Assembly: GCA_963823215.1 (NCBI GenBank)
Contig: CAWGKT010000005.1
Span: forward strand, 248,001 to 312,000
From: CAIWHR01 sp963823215
GTDB lineage: Bacteria > Pseudomonadota > Gammaproteobacteria > Burkholderiales > Casimicrobiaceae
Length of the DNA stretch: 64,000 nt
Reading direction: 5' to 3'
Below are positions 28,779 to 38,221 of the stretch, in pieces. The stretch's first letter is position 1. Each line of letters starts with the position of its first letter. The notes under the pieces were generated by a model. It saw only the letters and a list, made by a program, of their open reading frames with translations. It searched no databases and had not been told where the DNA came from. The position numbers and the translations under genes are program-made.

Positions 28779-29773
28779 GCGTCCAGCCGAGTCAGCGTCG
28801 GCGGGCGCCAGCCGAGGTAGGCGAGTCGCCGCATTTCCACGCGGCCGCGCGTCACCGTGTCGAGGATCAGGCCGCAGGTCATGGCCAACACCGCCAGGAT
28901 CATCAACCCGGTGCACAGGACGGCGGTCGGCAGGCGCGGCACGAGGCCGGTCTGGCCGTAGGTGATGACCAGCGGGATCGCTAGAACGATCGCCAACAGC
29001 GCCAGCCCGGCGCTAGTGAGGCCAAAGAACGCGATTGGCCGCTCTTGACGGAACAGCGTAAACATCTGCCAGCAGATGCGCAGGCCGTCGCGAAAGGTTT
29101 CAAGCTTGCTGGTGGAACCCTCCGGCCGCGCGTCGTAGCGAGTGTCGACCTCGCCGACGGGCATCCGCAGCTGCAGCGCATGGACGGAAATTTCGGTCTC
29201 GATCTCGAAACCACTGGACCAAGATGGAAAGGTCTTGACGAAGCGCTTCGAAAACACCCGGTAACCCGACAGGATGTCGGTGAATTGGCGGCCGAACATC
29301 GCTGCCAAGCATCGGGTCAGCATTACATTCGCCAACCGGTGGCCGGGGCGGTAGGCCGCATCGACCTGGTCGCGGCGCCGCCCGACCACCATTTCGAGAT
29401 TCTCGTCCAGCAGCTTGGCGACCATGGCGGGCGCGGATCGGGCCTCGTAGGTCGCGTCGGCATCCGCCATGACATAGATGTCGGCGTCGACATCGGCGAA
29501 CATGCGCCGCACTACGTTGCCTTTGCCCTGTCGCGATTCGATCCGGACAATGGCGCCGGCGGCGCGCGCGATCGCACGCGAGTCGTCGTGTGAATTGTTG
29601 TCAAAGACGTAGATCTGCGCCGTCGGCAATGCCGCGCGGAAATCGGCAATGGTCCGGCCGATCGACACCTCTTCGTTGTAGCAGGGCAATACCACGGCAA
29701 TAGTCAGCCCGCCCGTGCCGACGGGCGCGGCAGCTGAAGCGTTGGTCGAGCGTTCACTCGGCGTCGATAGCAT
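28775..29773 (-). CDS. Family 2 glycosyltransferase, DPM1/polyprenyl-phosphate type
   Basis: A 332-residue GT-A fold enzyme: nucleotide site IAVVLPCYNEEVSIGRTI, metal-binding DADATY, acceptor region GRRRD and DILSGYRVFSKRF. It ends with two membrane helices (FFGLTSAGLALLAIVLAIPL and LCTGLMILAVLAMTCGLI). This layout is typical of enzymes that load a sugar onto undecaprenyl or dolichyl phosphate at the inner membrane. The sugar is unknown. Several starts are possible; the ATG at 29773 is preferred over a GTG 15 bases upstream. Cotranscribed with GtrA. Confidence 0.88.
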   Translation of the reverse strand: MLSTPSERSTNASAAAPVGTGGLTIAVVLPCYNEEVSIGRTIADFRAALPTAQIYVFDNNSHDDSRAIARAAGAIVRIESRQGKGNVVRRMFADVDADIYVMADADATYEARSAPAMVAKLLDENLEMVVGRRRDQVDAAYRPGHRLANVMLTRCLAAMFGRQFTDILSGYRVFSKRFVKTFPSWSSGFEIETEISVHALQLRMPVGEVDTRYDARPEGSTSKLETFRDGLRICWQMFTLFRQERPIAFFGLTSAGLALLAIVLAIPLVITYGQTGLVPRLPTAVLCTGLMILAVLAMTCGLILDTVTRGRVEMRRLAYLGWRPPTLTRLDA

Positions 29774-30079
29774 CCGATTAGCATACACGAGGCGGCGGGA
29801 CCCGGCCGATGGTTTGCCGGTACGTCTCGGATGCCACCGAGGTGCGATGATCCGACACGACGGCCAACGCCACCAATAGCAGGCCTACAATGCCGGCATT
29901 GCGCACCACCCTGTCGGCGCCAGCGCCGGGCTACCGCATCGTTGGCAAAGTCCCGCCTGTGCAATGAAGCCATCCGCCGATTTGCCGACACCAGGAGACT
30001 TTCGCCGATCCGCAAGATTTTCCTCGTGGCCGACCGCACGAATTGGGCTTTTCTGGCAGGATTTTGGGTGGAGGGAAAA
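29774..30079. other. Divergent intergenic region, nothing specific seen
   Basis: About 306 bp between the GT2 gene (minus) and the polytopic membrane protein (plus). The plus frame of the membrane protein is open back to 29831, but that stretch is Arg/Pro-rich and lacks a ribosome site, so it is treated as non-coding. The promoters of both units should be here; none stands out. Confidence 0.4.
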
Positions 30080-31501
30080 GTGCATTGCCTGAGTCGAGTG
30101 GTGGAGATCGGCGTCGTCGCGAGCATCGGCTTGCTTTTCGTGACGTTCTATCCGGGCGCAATGAGCATTGACTCGTACACCCAGCTCTCTCAGGCGCGCG
30201 GCGGCGACCTTGGGGACTGGCACCCACCGTTCATGGCCTGGATGTGGGGCGGTTTGGATTCCATCCTGCGCGGACCGATTCTGATTCTGGTCGCGCAGCT
30301 CGGACTCTTTCTGTTGGCGTTGCGGTCCATCGCCGGGGTTGCTGTAGGCGGCAGCGACACCCGCCGGTCTTTGTTTGTTCTTTTCTCGATGTGGGTCACG
30401 CCTGTCTCGGGCATCGTCGGCGTCGTGTGGAAGGACGTCTGGACGTCCTGCCTGCTGCTGGTCGGCGCTGCTTGTTGCCTGCTGGCAGGCGGTGTCGAGC
30501 ATAGGCCTCGCAACCTGCGAACCTTTTTCCTTGGAATCCTGGCTTTCTTCGGTGCGCTGCTGTTTCGCCAAAACGCCGTTTTCGCCGTCATACCGCTGCT
30601 CGCGTACGGCGTGTGGGCGCTGCGCGGATCGCATCGTTCGTTGCGCAGTGCACTGGGAGCCGTCGCATTCGGAGCGCTTTGCACGATCGGTTTGAGCGCA
30701 ATGTCCGCGGGGGTCAACCGAATGCTGACGGGGCACCGCGAATACCCGCTCCAGTCGATCCTGATTTTCGACATCGCCGGAGTTTCGGTCTCGGGCAACC
30801 GCCCAGACTTCCTGGACGGCGTGAGTGCATCCATTCCCGATGTCGTGCGGGGCCGAAACACGGTCGAAATCGCCGCTCTGCGGGCGGCCTACTTCCCGAG
30901 CACATGGACGCCGCTGGTGTTCGTCGACGGGAGTCCGCTGGCGGTCACCCGGTCGGGCTCGCAAGTCGACGCACTGGCCGCGATCTGGTGGCGGGCCGTG
31001 CGGGAAGAACCCAAAGCGTACGTCGCGCATCGCGCGGGCGTGTTCCGCGAGGTGATCGGCGCGCACGACGAGCCGCTGTTCGCCCCGACCTATTTCGGCA
31101 TTCCCGAGGATTCGCCGGATTATGCGTCGGTCCGGCGGCTCTTTCCGGCCGAGTCAGCAGCGGTCTCGCCGGTGCAGCAAGCCCTCCGTAGCGGTTTCGA
31201 AGAGTCCGCCAAATTCGTGATTTACCGACCCTGGTTCTGGTTGCTGTTGAACCTCCTGGTGATCGCGGCGGTCACCGGACTGTCGTCGCGCCGCAGTGGA
31301 CTCGTCGCTTTGGGTCTCAGCGGACTGCTCTACGAACTGGCGTTGTTCTTCATTGCGCCATCGGCCGACTACAGGTATTCGCATTGGCTCGTGCTATCGA
31401 CCTGGGTGCTGCTGGCGGCCTTGGTATCCGAACTCGGAACGCGCACCGTTACAAGCATCAGGGGCGCCGGAGAACGTAGTCCCCCGGTCCGGGGAAGTTG
31501 A
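30080..31501 (+). CDS. Polytopic membrane protein, possible GT-C-type glycosyltransferase
   Basis: A 473-residue hydrophobic protein with about ten membrane helices (e.g. IGVVASIGLLFVTFYPGA, GPILILVAQLGLFLLALRSI, FFLGILAFFGALLFRQNAVF, FWLLLNLLVIAAVTGLSS). After the first helix comes a short extracytoplasmic segment with acidic residues (MSIDSYTQLSQARGGDLGDW) and then HPP, reminiscent of the first loop of GT-C enzymes, but no confident family motif. The GTG at 30080 is chosen because GGAGGG precedes it by four bases. G+C looks lower than in the neighbours. It is divergent from GT2/GtrA, which hints at a shared role in surface glycan assembly. Function not established. Confidence 0.65.
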   Translation: MHCLSRVVEIGVVASIGLLFVTFYPGAMSIDSYTQLSQARGGDLGDWHPPFMAWMWGGLDSILRGPILILVAQLGLFLLALRSIAGVAVGGSDTRRSLFVLFSMWVTPVSGIVGVVWKDVWTSCLLLVGAACCLLAGGVEHRPRNLRTFFLGILAFFGALLFRQNAVFAVIPLLAYGVWALRGSHRSLRSALGAVAFGALCTIGLSAMSAGVNRMLTGHREYPLQSILIFDIAGVSVSGNRPDFLDGVSASIPDVVRGRNTVEIAALRAAYFPSTWTPLVFVDGSPLAVTRSGSQVDALAAIWWRAVREEPKAYVAHRAGVFREVIGAHDEPLFAPTYFGIPEDSPDYASVRRLFPAESAAVSPVQQALRSGFEESAKFVIYRPWFWLLLNLLVIAAVTGLSSRRSGLVALGLSGLLYELALFFIAPSADYRYSHWLVLSTWVLLAALVSELGTRTVTSIRGAGERSPPVRGS

Positions 31502-31519
31502 GCTCAGCGCGCGTGGACG

Positions 31520-34111
31520 TCAGCCTTTCGCGAACGTGATCTCGCCCCCGGCCGCCCCGACCTTGACCGCGTCGCCCGGGGCGTACCTGCCGGCGAGCAG
31601 CTCCTTCGCCAGCGGATTCTCGATCTGCTGCTGGATCGCGCGCTTCAACGGCCGTGCGCCGTAGACAGGATCGAAGCCAGCCGCCGCGACCGCCTTCAGC
31701 GCCGCATCGGTCACCGTGAGCCGGATCTCGAGCTTCGCGAGTCGCGCCTCCAGTGCCTTGAGCTGGATCTTCGCGATGTCGGCGATCTGGCTTTCACCCA
31801 GCGGATGGAACACGACGATCTCGTCGATCCGGTTCACGAATTCCGGGCGGAAGCTCGCCTTGACCTCGGCCAGCACCGCGATCTTGATCAACGCCTCGCC
31901 GTCGCCCGCATCGGTCATCTGTTGGATCTTGTGCGAGCCCAGGTTCGACGTCATCACGATCACGGTGTTCTTGAAATCGACCGTACGGCCCTGCCCGTCG
32001 GTCATCCGGCCGTCGTCGAGCACCTGCAGCAGCACGTTGAACACGTCAGGGTGCGCCTTCTCGACCTCATCGAGCAGGATCACGCTGTAGGGCTTGCGCC
32101 GCACCAGCTCGGTGAGATAGCCGCCCTCCTCGTAGCCGACGTAGCCGGGCGGTGCGCCGATCAGCCGCGCGACCGAATGGCGCTCCTGGAATTCCGACAT
32201 GTCGATCCGGACGAGATGCTGCTCGGAGTCGAACAGGAATTCGGCCAGCGCCTTGCAGAGCTCGGTCTTGCCCACGCCTGTCGGGCCGAGGAACAGGAAC
32301 GAACCGTACGGGCGATTCGGATCGGAGAGCCCCGAGCGCGAGCGCCGTATGGCATCGGCGACGAGCCGCACCGCTTCGTTCTGCCCGACCACGCGCCGGT
32401 GCAGCGCATCCTCGATGTGGAGCAGCTTGTCGCGCTCGCCCTGCATCATCTTGGACACCGGAATGCCCGTGGCGCGCGACACGACCTCGGCGATTTCCTC
32501 GGCGCCGACCTCAGTACGCAGCAGCTGCGGCTTCTTCGCCTCGCCCTTCGCCGGCTTCTTGTCGGCCTTCTTCAACTGCGCCTCGAGCTGCGGCAGCTTG
32601 CCGTACTGGAGCTCCGACATCTTCTGCCAGTCGCCCTTGCGCCGCGCCTCCTCCATCTGGAGCTTGACCTTGTCGACTTCCTCCTTGATGTGCTGCGAGC
32701 CGGCGACGTTCGCCTTCTCCGATTGCCAGAGCTCGTCGAAGTCCGAATACTCGCGCTCGAGCTTCCCGATCTCCTGCTCGATCAGGCCGAGGCGCTTCTT
32801 CGACGCCTCGTCGGCCTCCTTCTTGACCGCCTCGCGCTCGATCTTCAGCTGGATCAGCCGGCGGTCGAGCCTGTCCATCGCCTCCGGCTTGGAGTCGATT
32901 TCCATCCGTATGCGCGCCGCCGCTTCGTCGATGAGGTCGATCGCCTTGTCCGGCAGAAAACGATCGGTGATGTAGCGGTGCGACAGCTCCGCCGCGGCGA
33001 CGATCGCCGGGTCGGTGATGTCCACGCCGTGATGGATCTCGTAGCGCTCCTGCAGCCCGCGCAGGATGGCAATCGTCGATTCGACCGAAGGCTCGTCGAC
33101 CAGCACCTTCTGGAAGCGGCGCTCCAGCGCCGCGTCCTTCTCGACGTACTTGCGGTATTCGTCGAGCGTCGTCGCGCCGACGCAGTGGAGCTCGCCGCGG
33201 GCGAGCGCGGGTTTCAGCATGTTGCCGGCGTCGATCGCGCCTTCGGCCTTGCCGGCGCCGACCATCGTGTGCAGCTCGTCGATGAAGACGATCGTTTGTC
33301 CCGCATCGGCGGCGATGTCCTTCAGCACGGCCTTCAGGCGCTCCTCGAATTCGCCGCGATACTTCGCGCCTGCGAGGAGCGCCGCCATGTCGAGGGACAG
33401 CACGCGCTTGCCCTTGAGCGTCTCGGGCACCTCGCCGTTGACGATGCGCTGCGCGAGCCCCTCGACGATCGCGGTCTTGCCCACGCCGGGCTCGCCGATC
33501 AGCACCGGGTTGTTCTTGGTGCGTCGCTGCAGGATCTGGATCGTGCGGCGGATCTCGTCGTCGCGGCCGATCACGGGGTCGAGTTTGCCTTCGCGGGCCC
33601 GGTCGGTGAGATCGATCGTGTACTTCTTCAGCGCTTCGCGCTGGCCTTCCGCTTCCTGCGAGTCCACGCCCGCCCCGCCCCGCACGGCCTCGATTGCGGT
33701 CTCCAGCGCCTTGCGCGTGAGCCCGGCGTCCTTGAGTAGCCGTCCGGTGTCGCTCTTGTCGTCCGCCAGCGCCAGCAGGAAGAGCTCGCTCGCGATGAAC
33801 TGATCACCCCGCTTGGTGGCTTCCTTGTCGGCGAGGTTGAGCAGGTTGCCAAGGTCGCGCGAGACCCCGATCTCCCCGCCCTGGCCCTCGACCTTGGGCA
33901 GCCGCTCGATGGCCTTGGCCAGCGCGCCCTTGAGCTTCGGCACGGCGACACCGGCGCGAGAGAGGAGCGACGCCGTCCCGCCGTCTTCCTGCTCCAGCAT
34001 CGCGGCCACGAGGTGCTGCGGCTCGATGAAGCCGTTGTCGTTGCCGAGTGCCTTGCTTTGGGCGTCGGCCAGCGCCTGCTGGAATTTGGTCGTCAGTTTG
34101 TCGAAGCGCAT
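31520..34111 (-). CDS. clpB: ATP-dependent disaggregase ClpB
   Basis: Hexameric AAA+ chaperone that rescues aggregated protein with DnaK. 863 residues, the full-length form. Order: N-domain (MRFDKLTTKFQQALADAQSK), NBD1 with Walker A GEPGVGKT and VLSLDMAALLAGAKYRGEFE, the coiled-coil middle domain (about 400-525, EREAVKKEADEASKKRLGL and QHIKEEVDKVKLQMEEARRK), NBD2 with GPTGVGKTELCKAL and EKAHPDVFNVLLQ, then the C-terminal domain (FDPVYGARPLKRAIQQ). The ATG at 34111 matches the usual N-terminus; an ATG two codons upstream is possible. No sigma32 promoter is clearly visible. Confidence 0.97.
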   Translation of the reverse strand: MRFDKLTTKFQQALADAQSKALGNDNGFIEPQHLVAAMLEQEDGGTASLLSRAGVAVPKLKGALAKAIERLPKVEGQGGEIGVSRDLGNLLNLADKEATKRGDQFIASELFLLALADDKSDTGRLLKDAGLTRKALETAIEAVRGGAGVDSQEAEGQREALKKYTIDLTDRAREGKLDPVIGRDDEIRRTIQILQRRTKNNPVLIGEPGVGKTAIVEGLAQRIVNGEVPETLKGKRVLSLDMAALLAGAKYRGEFEERLKAVLKDIAADAGQTIVFIDELHTMVGAGKAEGAIDAGNMLKPALARGELHCVGATTLDEYRKYVEKDAALERRFQKVLVDEPSVESTIAILRGLQERYEIHHGVDITDPAIVAAAELSHRYITDRFLPDKAIDLIDEAAARIRMEIDSKPEAMDRLDRRLIQLKIEREAVKKEADEASKKRLGLIEQEIGKLEREYSDFDELWQSEKANVAGSQHIKEEVDKVKLQMEEARRKGDWQKMSELQYGKLPQLEAQLKKADKKPAKGEAKKPQLLRTEVGAEEIAEVVSRATGIPVSKMMQGERDKLLHIEDALHRRVVGQNEAVRLVADAIRRSRSGLSDPNRPYGSFLFLGPTGVGKTELCKALAEFLFDSEQHLVRIDMSEFQERHSVARLIGAPPGYVGYEEGGYLTELVRRKPYSVILLDEVEKAHPDVFNVLLQVLDDGRMTDGQGRTVDFKNTVIVMTSNLGSHKIQQMTDAGDGEALIKIAVLAEVKASFRPEFVNRIDEIVVFHPLGESQIADIAKIQLKALEARLAKLEIRLTVTDAALKAVAAAGFDPVYGARPLKRAIQQQIENPLAKELLAGRYAPGDAVKVGAAGGEITFAKG

Positions 34112-34251
34112 TGTCATGTCCCGGGTAATGGCTACACCAGAGATGGGGTCTTGCCGGGCCGATTCAAGCGCCGGAGCGGGTCCGCCGGGCCGGATTGCCA
34201 CGGGCCGCAGTCGCAGCGGGTGCTACCATTTCCCCATGCGTCCATCCGTTC

Positions 34252-34515
34252 ATGGTGACCCGCTTGCGTTCGCCTGAAGATCCGCCCCCGGCACCCGTCC
34301 AACCGCCTCCCGCCGAGTCGCGGCCCGCGACGTTCACGCAGGTCGCGGGAGCGGTGTTCTGGAGCTTCTTCGGCGTCCGGAAGGGACAGCACATGCAGCA
34401 GGACAGCGTGACCATCAAGCCGCTGCACGTGGTGATCGTCGGCGTGCTGTCGGGCCTGGCGTTCGTGCTGGCGCTGATCGCGCTGGTGACCATCATCACA
34501 CGCAACGCGGGCTAG
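34252..34515 (+). CDS. DUF2970 small membrane protein
   Basis: An 87-residue protein: Pro-rich N-terminus, an amphipathic segment VFWSFFGVRKGQHMQQD, then one strong transmembrane helix (LHVVIVGVLSGLAFVLALIA). The FWSFFGVRK plus IKPLHVV pattern is that of DUF2970, a family of small inner-membrane proteins common in betaproteobacteria and of unknown function. The ATG at 34252 is the most upstream plausible start. Its TAG stop shares the palindrome CTAG with the stop of the convergent kynU-like gene. Confidence 0.8.
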   Translation: MVTRLRSPEDPPPAPVQPPPAESRPATFTQVAGAVFWSFFGVRKGQHMQQDSVTIKPLHVVIVGVLSGLAFVLALIALVTIITRNAG

Positions 34516-35747
34516 CGGAGGGATTGCCGCCCCTTCGCGATTTCCGCGAGCGCCGTGGCCGCGGCCTCGAGCTCGGCGTCCGTCGTCAGCACGTCGGGGG
34601 TGAGGCGCAGCCACTCGCCGCGGGCGTCCGTCGCGATCCCGCGCGCATCGAGTGCTGCCGACCACGCCCGGGCGTCGCGGTGGCGGACGACGACGAAGGC
34701 GCCGCGCTCCACGGCCCCCCCGCGCGCGACGATCCCGTGTCCGGCCAGCAGCGCGACCAGACGGCGCTGCATCTGGAGCGAGTGCTCGCGCAGCCGCGGC
34801 ACGCCGATCGCCTGCGTGAACACCTGCCCGGCCCGCGCCTGGTAGAACGGCAGCACGGCCGGCGTCGATTCCATCCACGCGTCGCCACCGGCGGCGTAGC
34901 GCGGCGGATCCGGCCGCGCGTAGGAGAACGGCGACTCCTTGGCGAACCAGCCGATGTCGAGCGTGGAGACGCCGTCATCGAGATGCCGAGGTGCAACGTA
35001 GAGAAAGCACGCACCGGGGCCGCCGCGCAGGTACTTGTAGCTGCCGCCTACTGCGAAGTCGACGTCGAGCGCTCCGACATCGAGGGGAAACACGCCGAGC
35101 GAGTGGTAGACGTCGAGCAGCACCCGCGCGCCGGCCGCATGGGCGCGCGCAACGACAGCCGGCAGCTCCGGCACGATCTGGCCAGTCTGGAACATCACCT
35201 GCGACACGACGACCAGGTCGGTGCCCGACCTGATCGCGGCGATGATGTCCTCCGTCGCGAAGTCGCCGTCGTCGCGAGGCTCGACGAACTCGAGCGAAAT
35301 ACGACCTCGGCGCGCGTATTCACGCAGAATCAAGTCGAGCGAATCGAACTCGCCGCGGGTGGCGACGACACGCGGCATGCGATCGTAGGTGTTGAGCACT
35401 GCGCGCAGGCCCTGCCCCGCACTCGTCTTCGGCACGATGCAATCGGGGCGCGGCGCGCCGGTGAGCGCGGCGAGCCGCGCACGATAGGCGGCGATCTCGG
35501 CTCCCCACTCGTCCCACGCGCCGCCCAGCCGCGAGTACCACAAGGCGAGCCCGTCGCGCACATCGGCTTCGGTCGCATCGAGCGGGCGCCCGAGCGAGTG
35601 ATTCGCGAGGTAGATGCGGCCGCGCTGCGCGTCGAGCACGCGCGAGAAGAGCGGAGCGATGTGCGCGCGCACACCGGCTTCGGTCAGCCTGTCGGGTCCG
35701 AGCGCGGCGATGGCTGCCGATGCCGCTTCCGAGCGCGCCGTCGTCAT
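34512..35747 (-). CDS. kynU: Kynureninase-like class V aminotransferase-fold enzyme
   Basis: PLP enzyme expected to split kynurenine into anthranilate and alanine. 411 residues; PLP Lys238 in VGGSYKYLRGGPGACF, with the cofactor Asp in ARVLLDVYHSLG. The usual kynureninase signature YLDGNSLG reads here as IYLANHSLGRP, so this is a divergent member and the exact substrate is less certain. The ATG at 35747 overlaps the kynA stop codon (ATGA), which strongly supports a joint tryptophan-degradation role. No kynB formamidase is adjacent, unlike common kynBUA clusters. Confidence 0.8.
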   Translation of the reverse strand: MTTARSEAASAAIAALGPDRLTEAGVRAHIAPLFSRVLDAQRGRIYLANHSLGRPLDATEADVRDGLALWYSRLGGAWDEWGAEIAAYRARLAALTGAPRPDCIVPKTSAGQGLRAVLNTYDRMPRVVATRGEFDSLDLILREYARRGRISLEFVEPRDDGDFATEDIIAAIRSGTDLVVVSQVMFQTGQIVPELPAVVARAHAAGARVLLDVYHSLGVFPLDVGALDVDFAVGGSYKYLRGGPGACFLYVAPRHLDDGVSTLDIGWFAKESPFSYARPDPPRYAAGGDAWMESTPAVLPFYQARAGQVFTQAIGVPRLREHSLQMQRRLVALLAGHGIVARGGAVERGAFVVVRHRDARAWSAALDARGIATDARGEWLRLTPDVLTTDAELEAAATALAEIAKGRQSLR

Positions 35748-36607
35748 TTCGCCTTCGTGCCGATCAGCGTCCGCACGTCGATCAGCTCGGGAAAGAACGT
35801 GTGGTCCAGCGCGCGCTTGAGGAAGCCGACGCCCGACGACCCGCCCGTTCCCGTCTTGTGGCCGATCGTCCGCTCCACCGTCTTCAGGTGGCGAAAGCGC
35901 CAGAGCTGGAACGACTCCTCGACATCGACGAGCTTCTCCGCCATCTCGTAGGCATCCCACCACCGCTCGGGATCGTCGTAGATGATCTTGAACGCGGCAA
36001 CGAGATCGGGATCGCGCGCATACGGCTGCGACCAGTCACGCTCGGTGCAGCGTGGGGGCACCGGCAGCCCGCGCCGCGCGAGATGGCGCAGGTATTCGTC
36101 GTAGAGGCTCGGCGCCTGCAGCAGCGCGGACAGCTCGGCGTGGATCGCGGCATCGTAACGGAACACGTCGACCATCGCCGCCTGCTTGTTGCCGAGCAGG
36201 AACTCGAGCGCGCGGTATTGCGCGGACTGGAAGCCCGACGACGTGCCGAGCGCCGGACGGAACGCCTCGTATTCGGACGGCGTCAGCGTTTCCAGCACCG
36301 CCCACTGCTCGAAGAGCTGTTTCTGGATCAGCTTCACCCGCGCAAGGATCTTGAAGCAGGCACCGAGCCGGTCCTCGCGCACGAATGCGATCGCCGCCTT
36401 CAGCTCGTGGATCATCAGTTTCAGCCACAGCTCGGAGGTCTGGTGCTGGATGATGAACAGCAGCTCGTCGTGCCGCGGCGGCACGCCCGGACCGCCCGAC
36501 AGCGGCTCCTGCGCTGTCAGGAGCCGGTCGAGCCGAAGGTAACCCGCATAGGTCAGGCGATTCGTGAGGTCCGTGACGATGCCGGGCTCGAGGTCGCGCG
36601 TGGTCAT
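35744..36607 (-). CDS. kynA: Tryptophan 2,3-dioxygenase
   Basis: Haem enzyme opening the indole ring of L-tryptophan to N-formylkynurenine. 287 residues. Conserved: YAGYLRLDRLL, DELLFIIQHQTSELWLKL, GTSSGFQSAQYR, and the C-terminal FRHLKTVERTIGHKTGTGGS, which holds the proximal haem histidine and substrate-binding Thr-Gly segment. The ATG at 36607 is the only sensible start; no good ribosome site is seen. It heads the kynA-kynU pair. Confidence 0.97.
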   Translation of the reverse strand: MTTRDLEPGIVTDLTNRLTYAGYLRLDRLLTAQEPLSGGPGVPPRHDELLFIIQHQTSELWLKLMIHELKAAIAFVREDRLGACFKILARVKLIQKQLFEQWAVLETLTPSEYEAFRPALGTSSGFQSAQYRALEFLLGNKQAAMVDVFRYDAAIHAELSALLQAPSLYDEYLRHLARRGLPVPPRCTERDWSQPYARDPDLVAAFKIIYDDPERWWDAYEMAEKLVDVEESFQLWRFRHLKTVERTIGHKTGTGGSSGVGFLKRALDHTFFPELIDVRTLIGTKAK

Positions 36608-36742
36608 GGTGGAGGCGCCGGGGGCGAAGGGTGCAATGCGGCGAGTATAGCGAGGCTGCGCGACACGCCACCCATCGAAGATCGCGCCATCGGGTCCCGC
36701 GGAGGCGGCACCCCATCCTGCCCTCTGCTAACATCCGCCGCG

Positions 36743-38221
36743 ATGAGCGCCAACCGCATTGTATCGATCGTCGTCGCCGGGCTCGCCCTGGCGCTTGCCG
36801 GTTGCGGTGGGGATGCCCGCCCGCGCTCATCAATCGAGCTTGCGGAGTGCCGCCTGCCGAAGCTCCCGCTCGCCGCGCAGTGCGGCACGCTCGAGGTGCC
36901 CGAGAACCGGGAGCAGCCCGATGCCCGCAGGATCAGCCTGGCGGTCGCGGTGCTGCCGGCCAACACGCTGCATCCGCGCGCGGATCCGCTGTTCATTCTC
37001 GCCGGCGGCCCCGGCCAGGCCGCGAGTTTCCTGGGTCCTTTCGCCGCGACGTTGACCGGCGTGCGCAAGAATCGGGACATCGTGCTCGTCGACCAGCGCG
37101 GCACCGGGCGCTCGTCGCCGCTCGTCTGCGCGGCGTTCAAGCCCGAGCGCGACCTGCGGACCCTTCTGGACTTCGATCCCGGTCCCAAGGCGGCGGCATG
37201 CGCCCGGGAGCTCGCCGCGCGCGGCATCGACGCCGCGCAATACACGACAGCCGCTTGGGTCGCCGACCTCGACGCCGTGCGCGCTGCGCTGGGCTACGCG
37301 AGGATCAACCTGTGGGGCGGATCGTATGGAACCCGCGTGGCGCAGGAGTACCTGCGCCGGCACCCGGATCGCGTGCGCAGCGTCGTGCTCGACGGCGTCG
37401 CGTCGCCAGCAATGCGAACGACCCTCGACGTCTGGCCGTCACGCGAGATCGCGCTGAACGCCGTGTTCGACGCCTGCGCACGATCGCCATCCTGCGCCGC
37501 CGCGCATCCCGCCCTTGCGGCCACGCTCGAAACGATCCGCGACCGGCTGGGACCGCAAGGGCGGGACGTCGCGCTGACGGATCCGCGCACCGGCGAGGCG
37601 CTGACGCTGCACCTGACGTTCAACCACGTGATCGGCGCGCTGCAGCCGTTCGCCTACGCACCGGAGCTCGCGGCGCTCCTGCCGGAAGTGATCGGCCGCG
37701 CCGCCACTGGCGACTTCGGCCCGCTGCTTGCCGGCGCGATGCTCGTGACCGGCGATCTCGACGAGCAGTCGAACACCGCGCTGCACTACTCGGTCACCTG
37801 TGCGGAGGACATTCCGCGTGTTTCGCCGGCCGAAGCCGAGACCACGCTGACGGGCCTGCGCACGAAGGCGCTGGCCGAGCGGGCACTTGCGGTCTGCGCG
37901 AGCTGGCCGAAGGGTTCGAGTCCCGTCGACGCGACGACACCGGTCGCAAGCGACGTGCCGGTGCTGATTCTCTCGGGCGGCCTCGATCCGGTCACGCCGC
38001 CCGCGCACGGCACGGAAGTCGCGAAATCGCTGTCGGCGAGCCGCCACATCATTGCGCGTGGCTACGGGCACATCGTGTCGCCGCACGCGTGCGGACCGCG
38101 GCTCATCGCCGCGTTCGTCGACGATCCGACCTTCGCCACGCTTCCCGCAACGTGCGTCGACCACTTCGAGAAGAGCTCGCGGCCGCCGCTGTGGCCCGAC
38201 CGGCTCGGCGCGCGCTCGTGA
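36743..38221 (+). CDS. Alpha/beta-hydrolase lipoprotein, TAP-like peptidase family
   Basis: A 492-residue exported hydrolase with signal and lipobox LALALAGCG. Domains: oxyanion HGGPG-like LAGGPGQAA, nucleophile Ser in LWGGSYGTRVAQEY, Asp in LSGGLDPVTPP, and His in IARGYGHIVSPH, with a TAP-like C-terminal domain. This is the tripeptidyl aminopeptidase/proline iminopeptidase-like group, so cleavage of short peptides or esters outside the cytoplasm is expected; the substrate is unknown. The ATG at 36743 follows a TAACAT-like -10. It overlaps the next gene by four bases (GTGA), tying it to an ABC exporter. Confidence 0.88.
   Translation: MSANRIVSIVVAGLALALAGCGGDARPRSSIELAECRLPKLPLAAQCGTLEVPENREQPDARRISLAVAVLPANTLHPRADPLFILAGGPGQAASFLGPFAATLTGVRKNRDIVLVDQRGTGRSSPLVCAAFKPERDLRTLLDFDPGPKAAACARELAARGIDAAQYTTAAWVADLDAVRAALGYARINLWGGSYGTRVAQEYLRRHPDRVRSVVLDGVASPAMRTTLDVWPSREIALNAVFDACARSPSCAAAHPALAATLETIRDRLGPQGRDVALTDPRTGEALTLHLTFNHVIGALQPFAYAPELAALLPEVIGRAATGDFGPLLAGAMLVTGDLDEQSNTALHYSVTCAEDIPRVSPAEAETTLTGLRTKALAERALAVCASWPKGSSPVDATTPVASDVPVLILSGGLDPVTPPAHGTEVAKSLSASRHIIARGYGHIVSPHACGPRLIAAFVDDPTFATLPATCVDHFEKSSRPPLWPDRLGARS

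Noticed and set aside
31805..33739. 644-codon plus-strand frame opposite clpB
   Set aside because: Antisense to a gene with all ClpB motifs; composition is that of a reverse-complement shadow.
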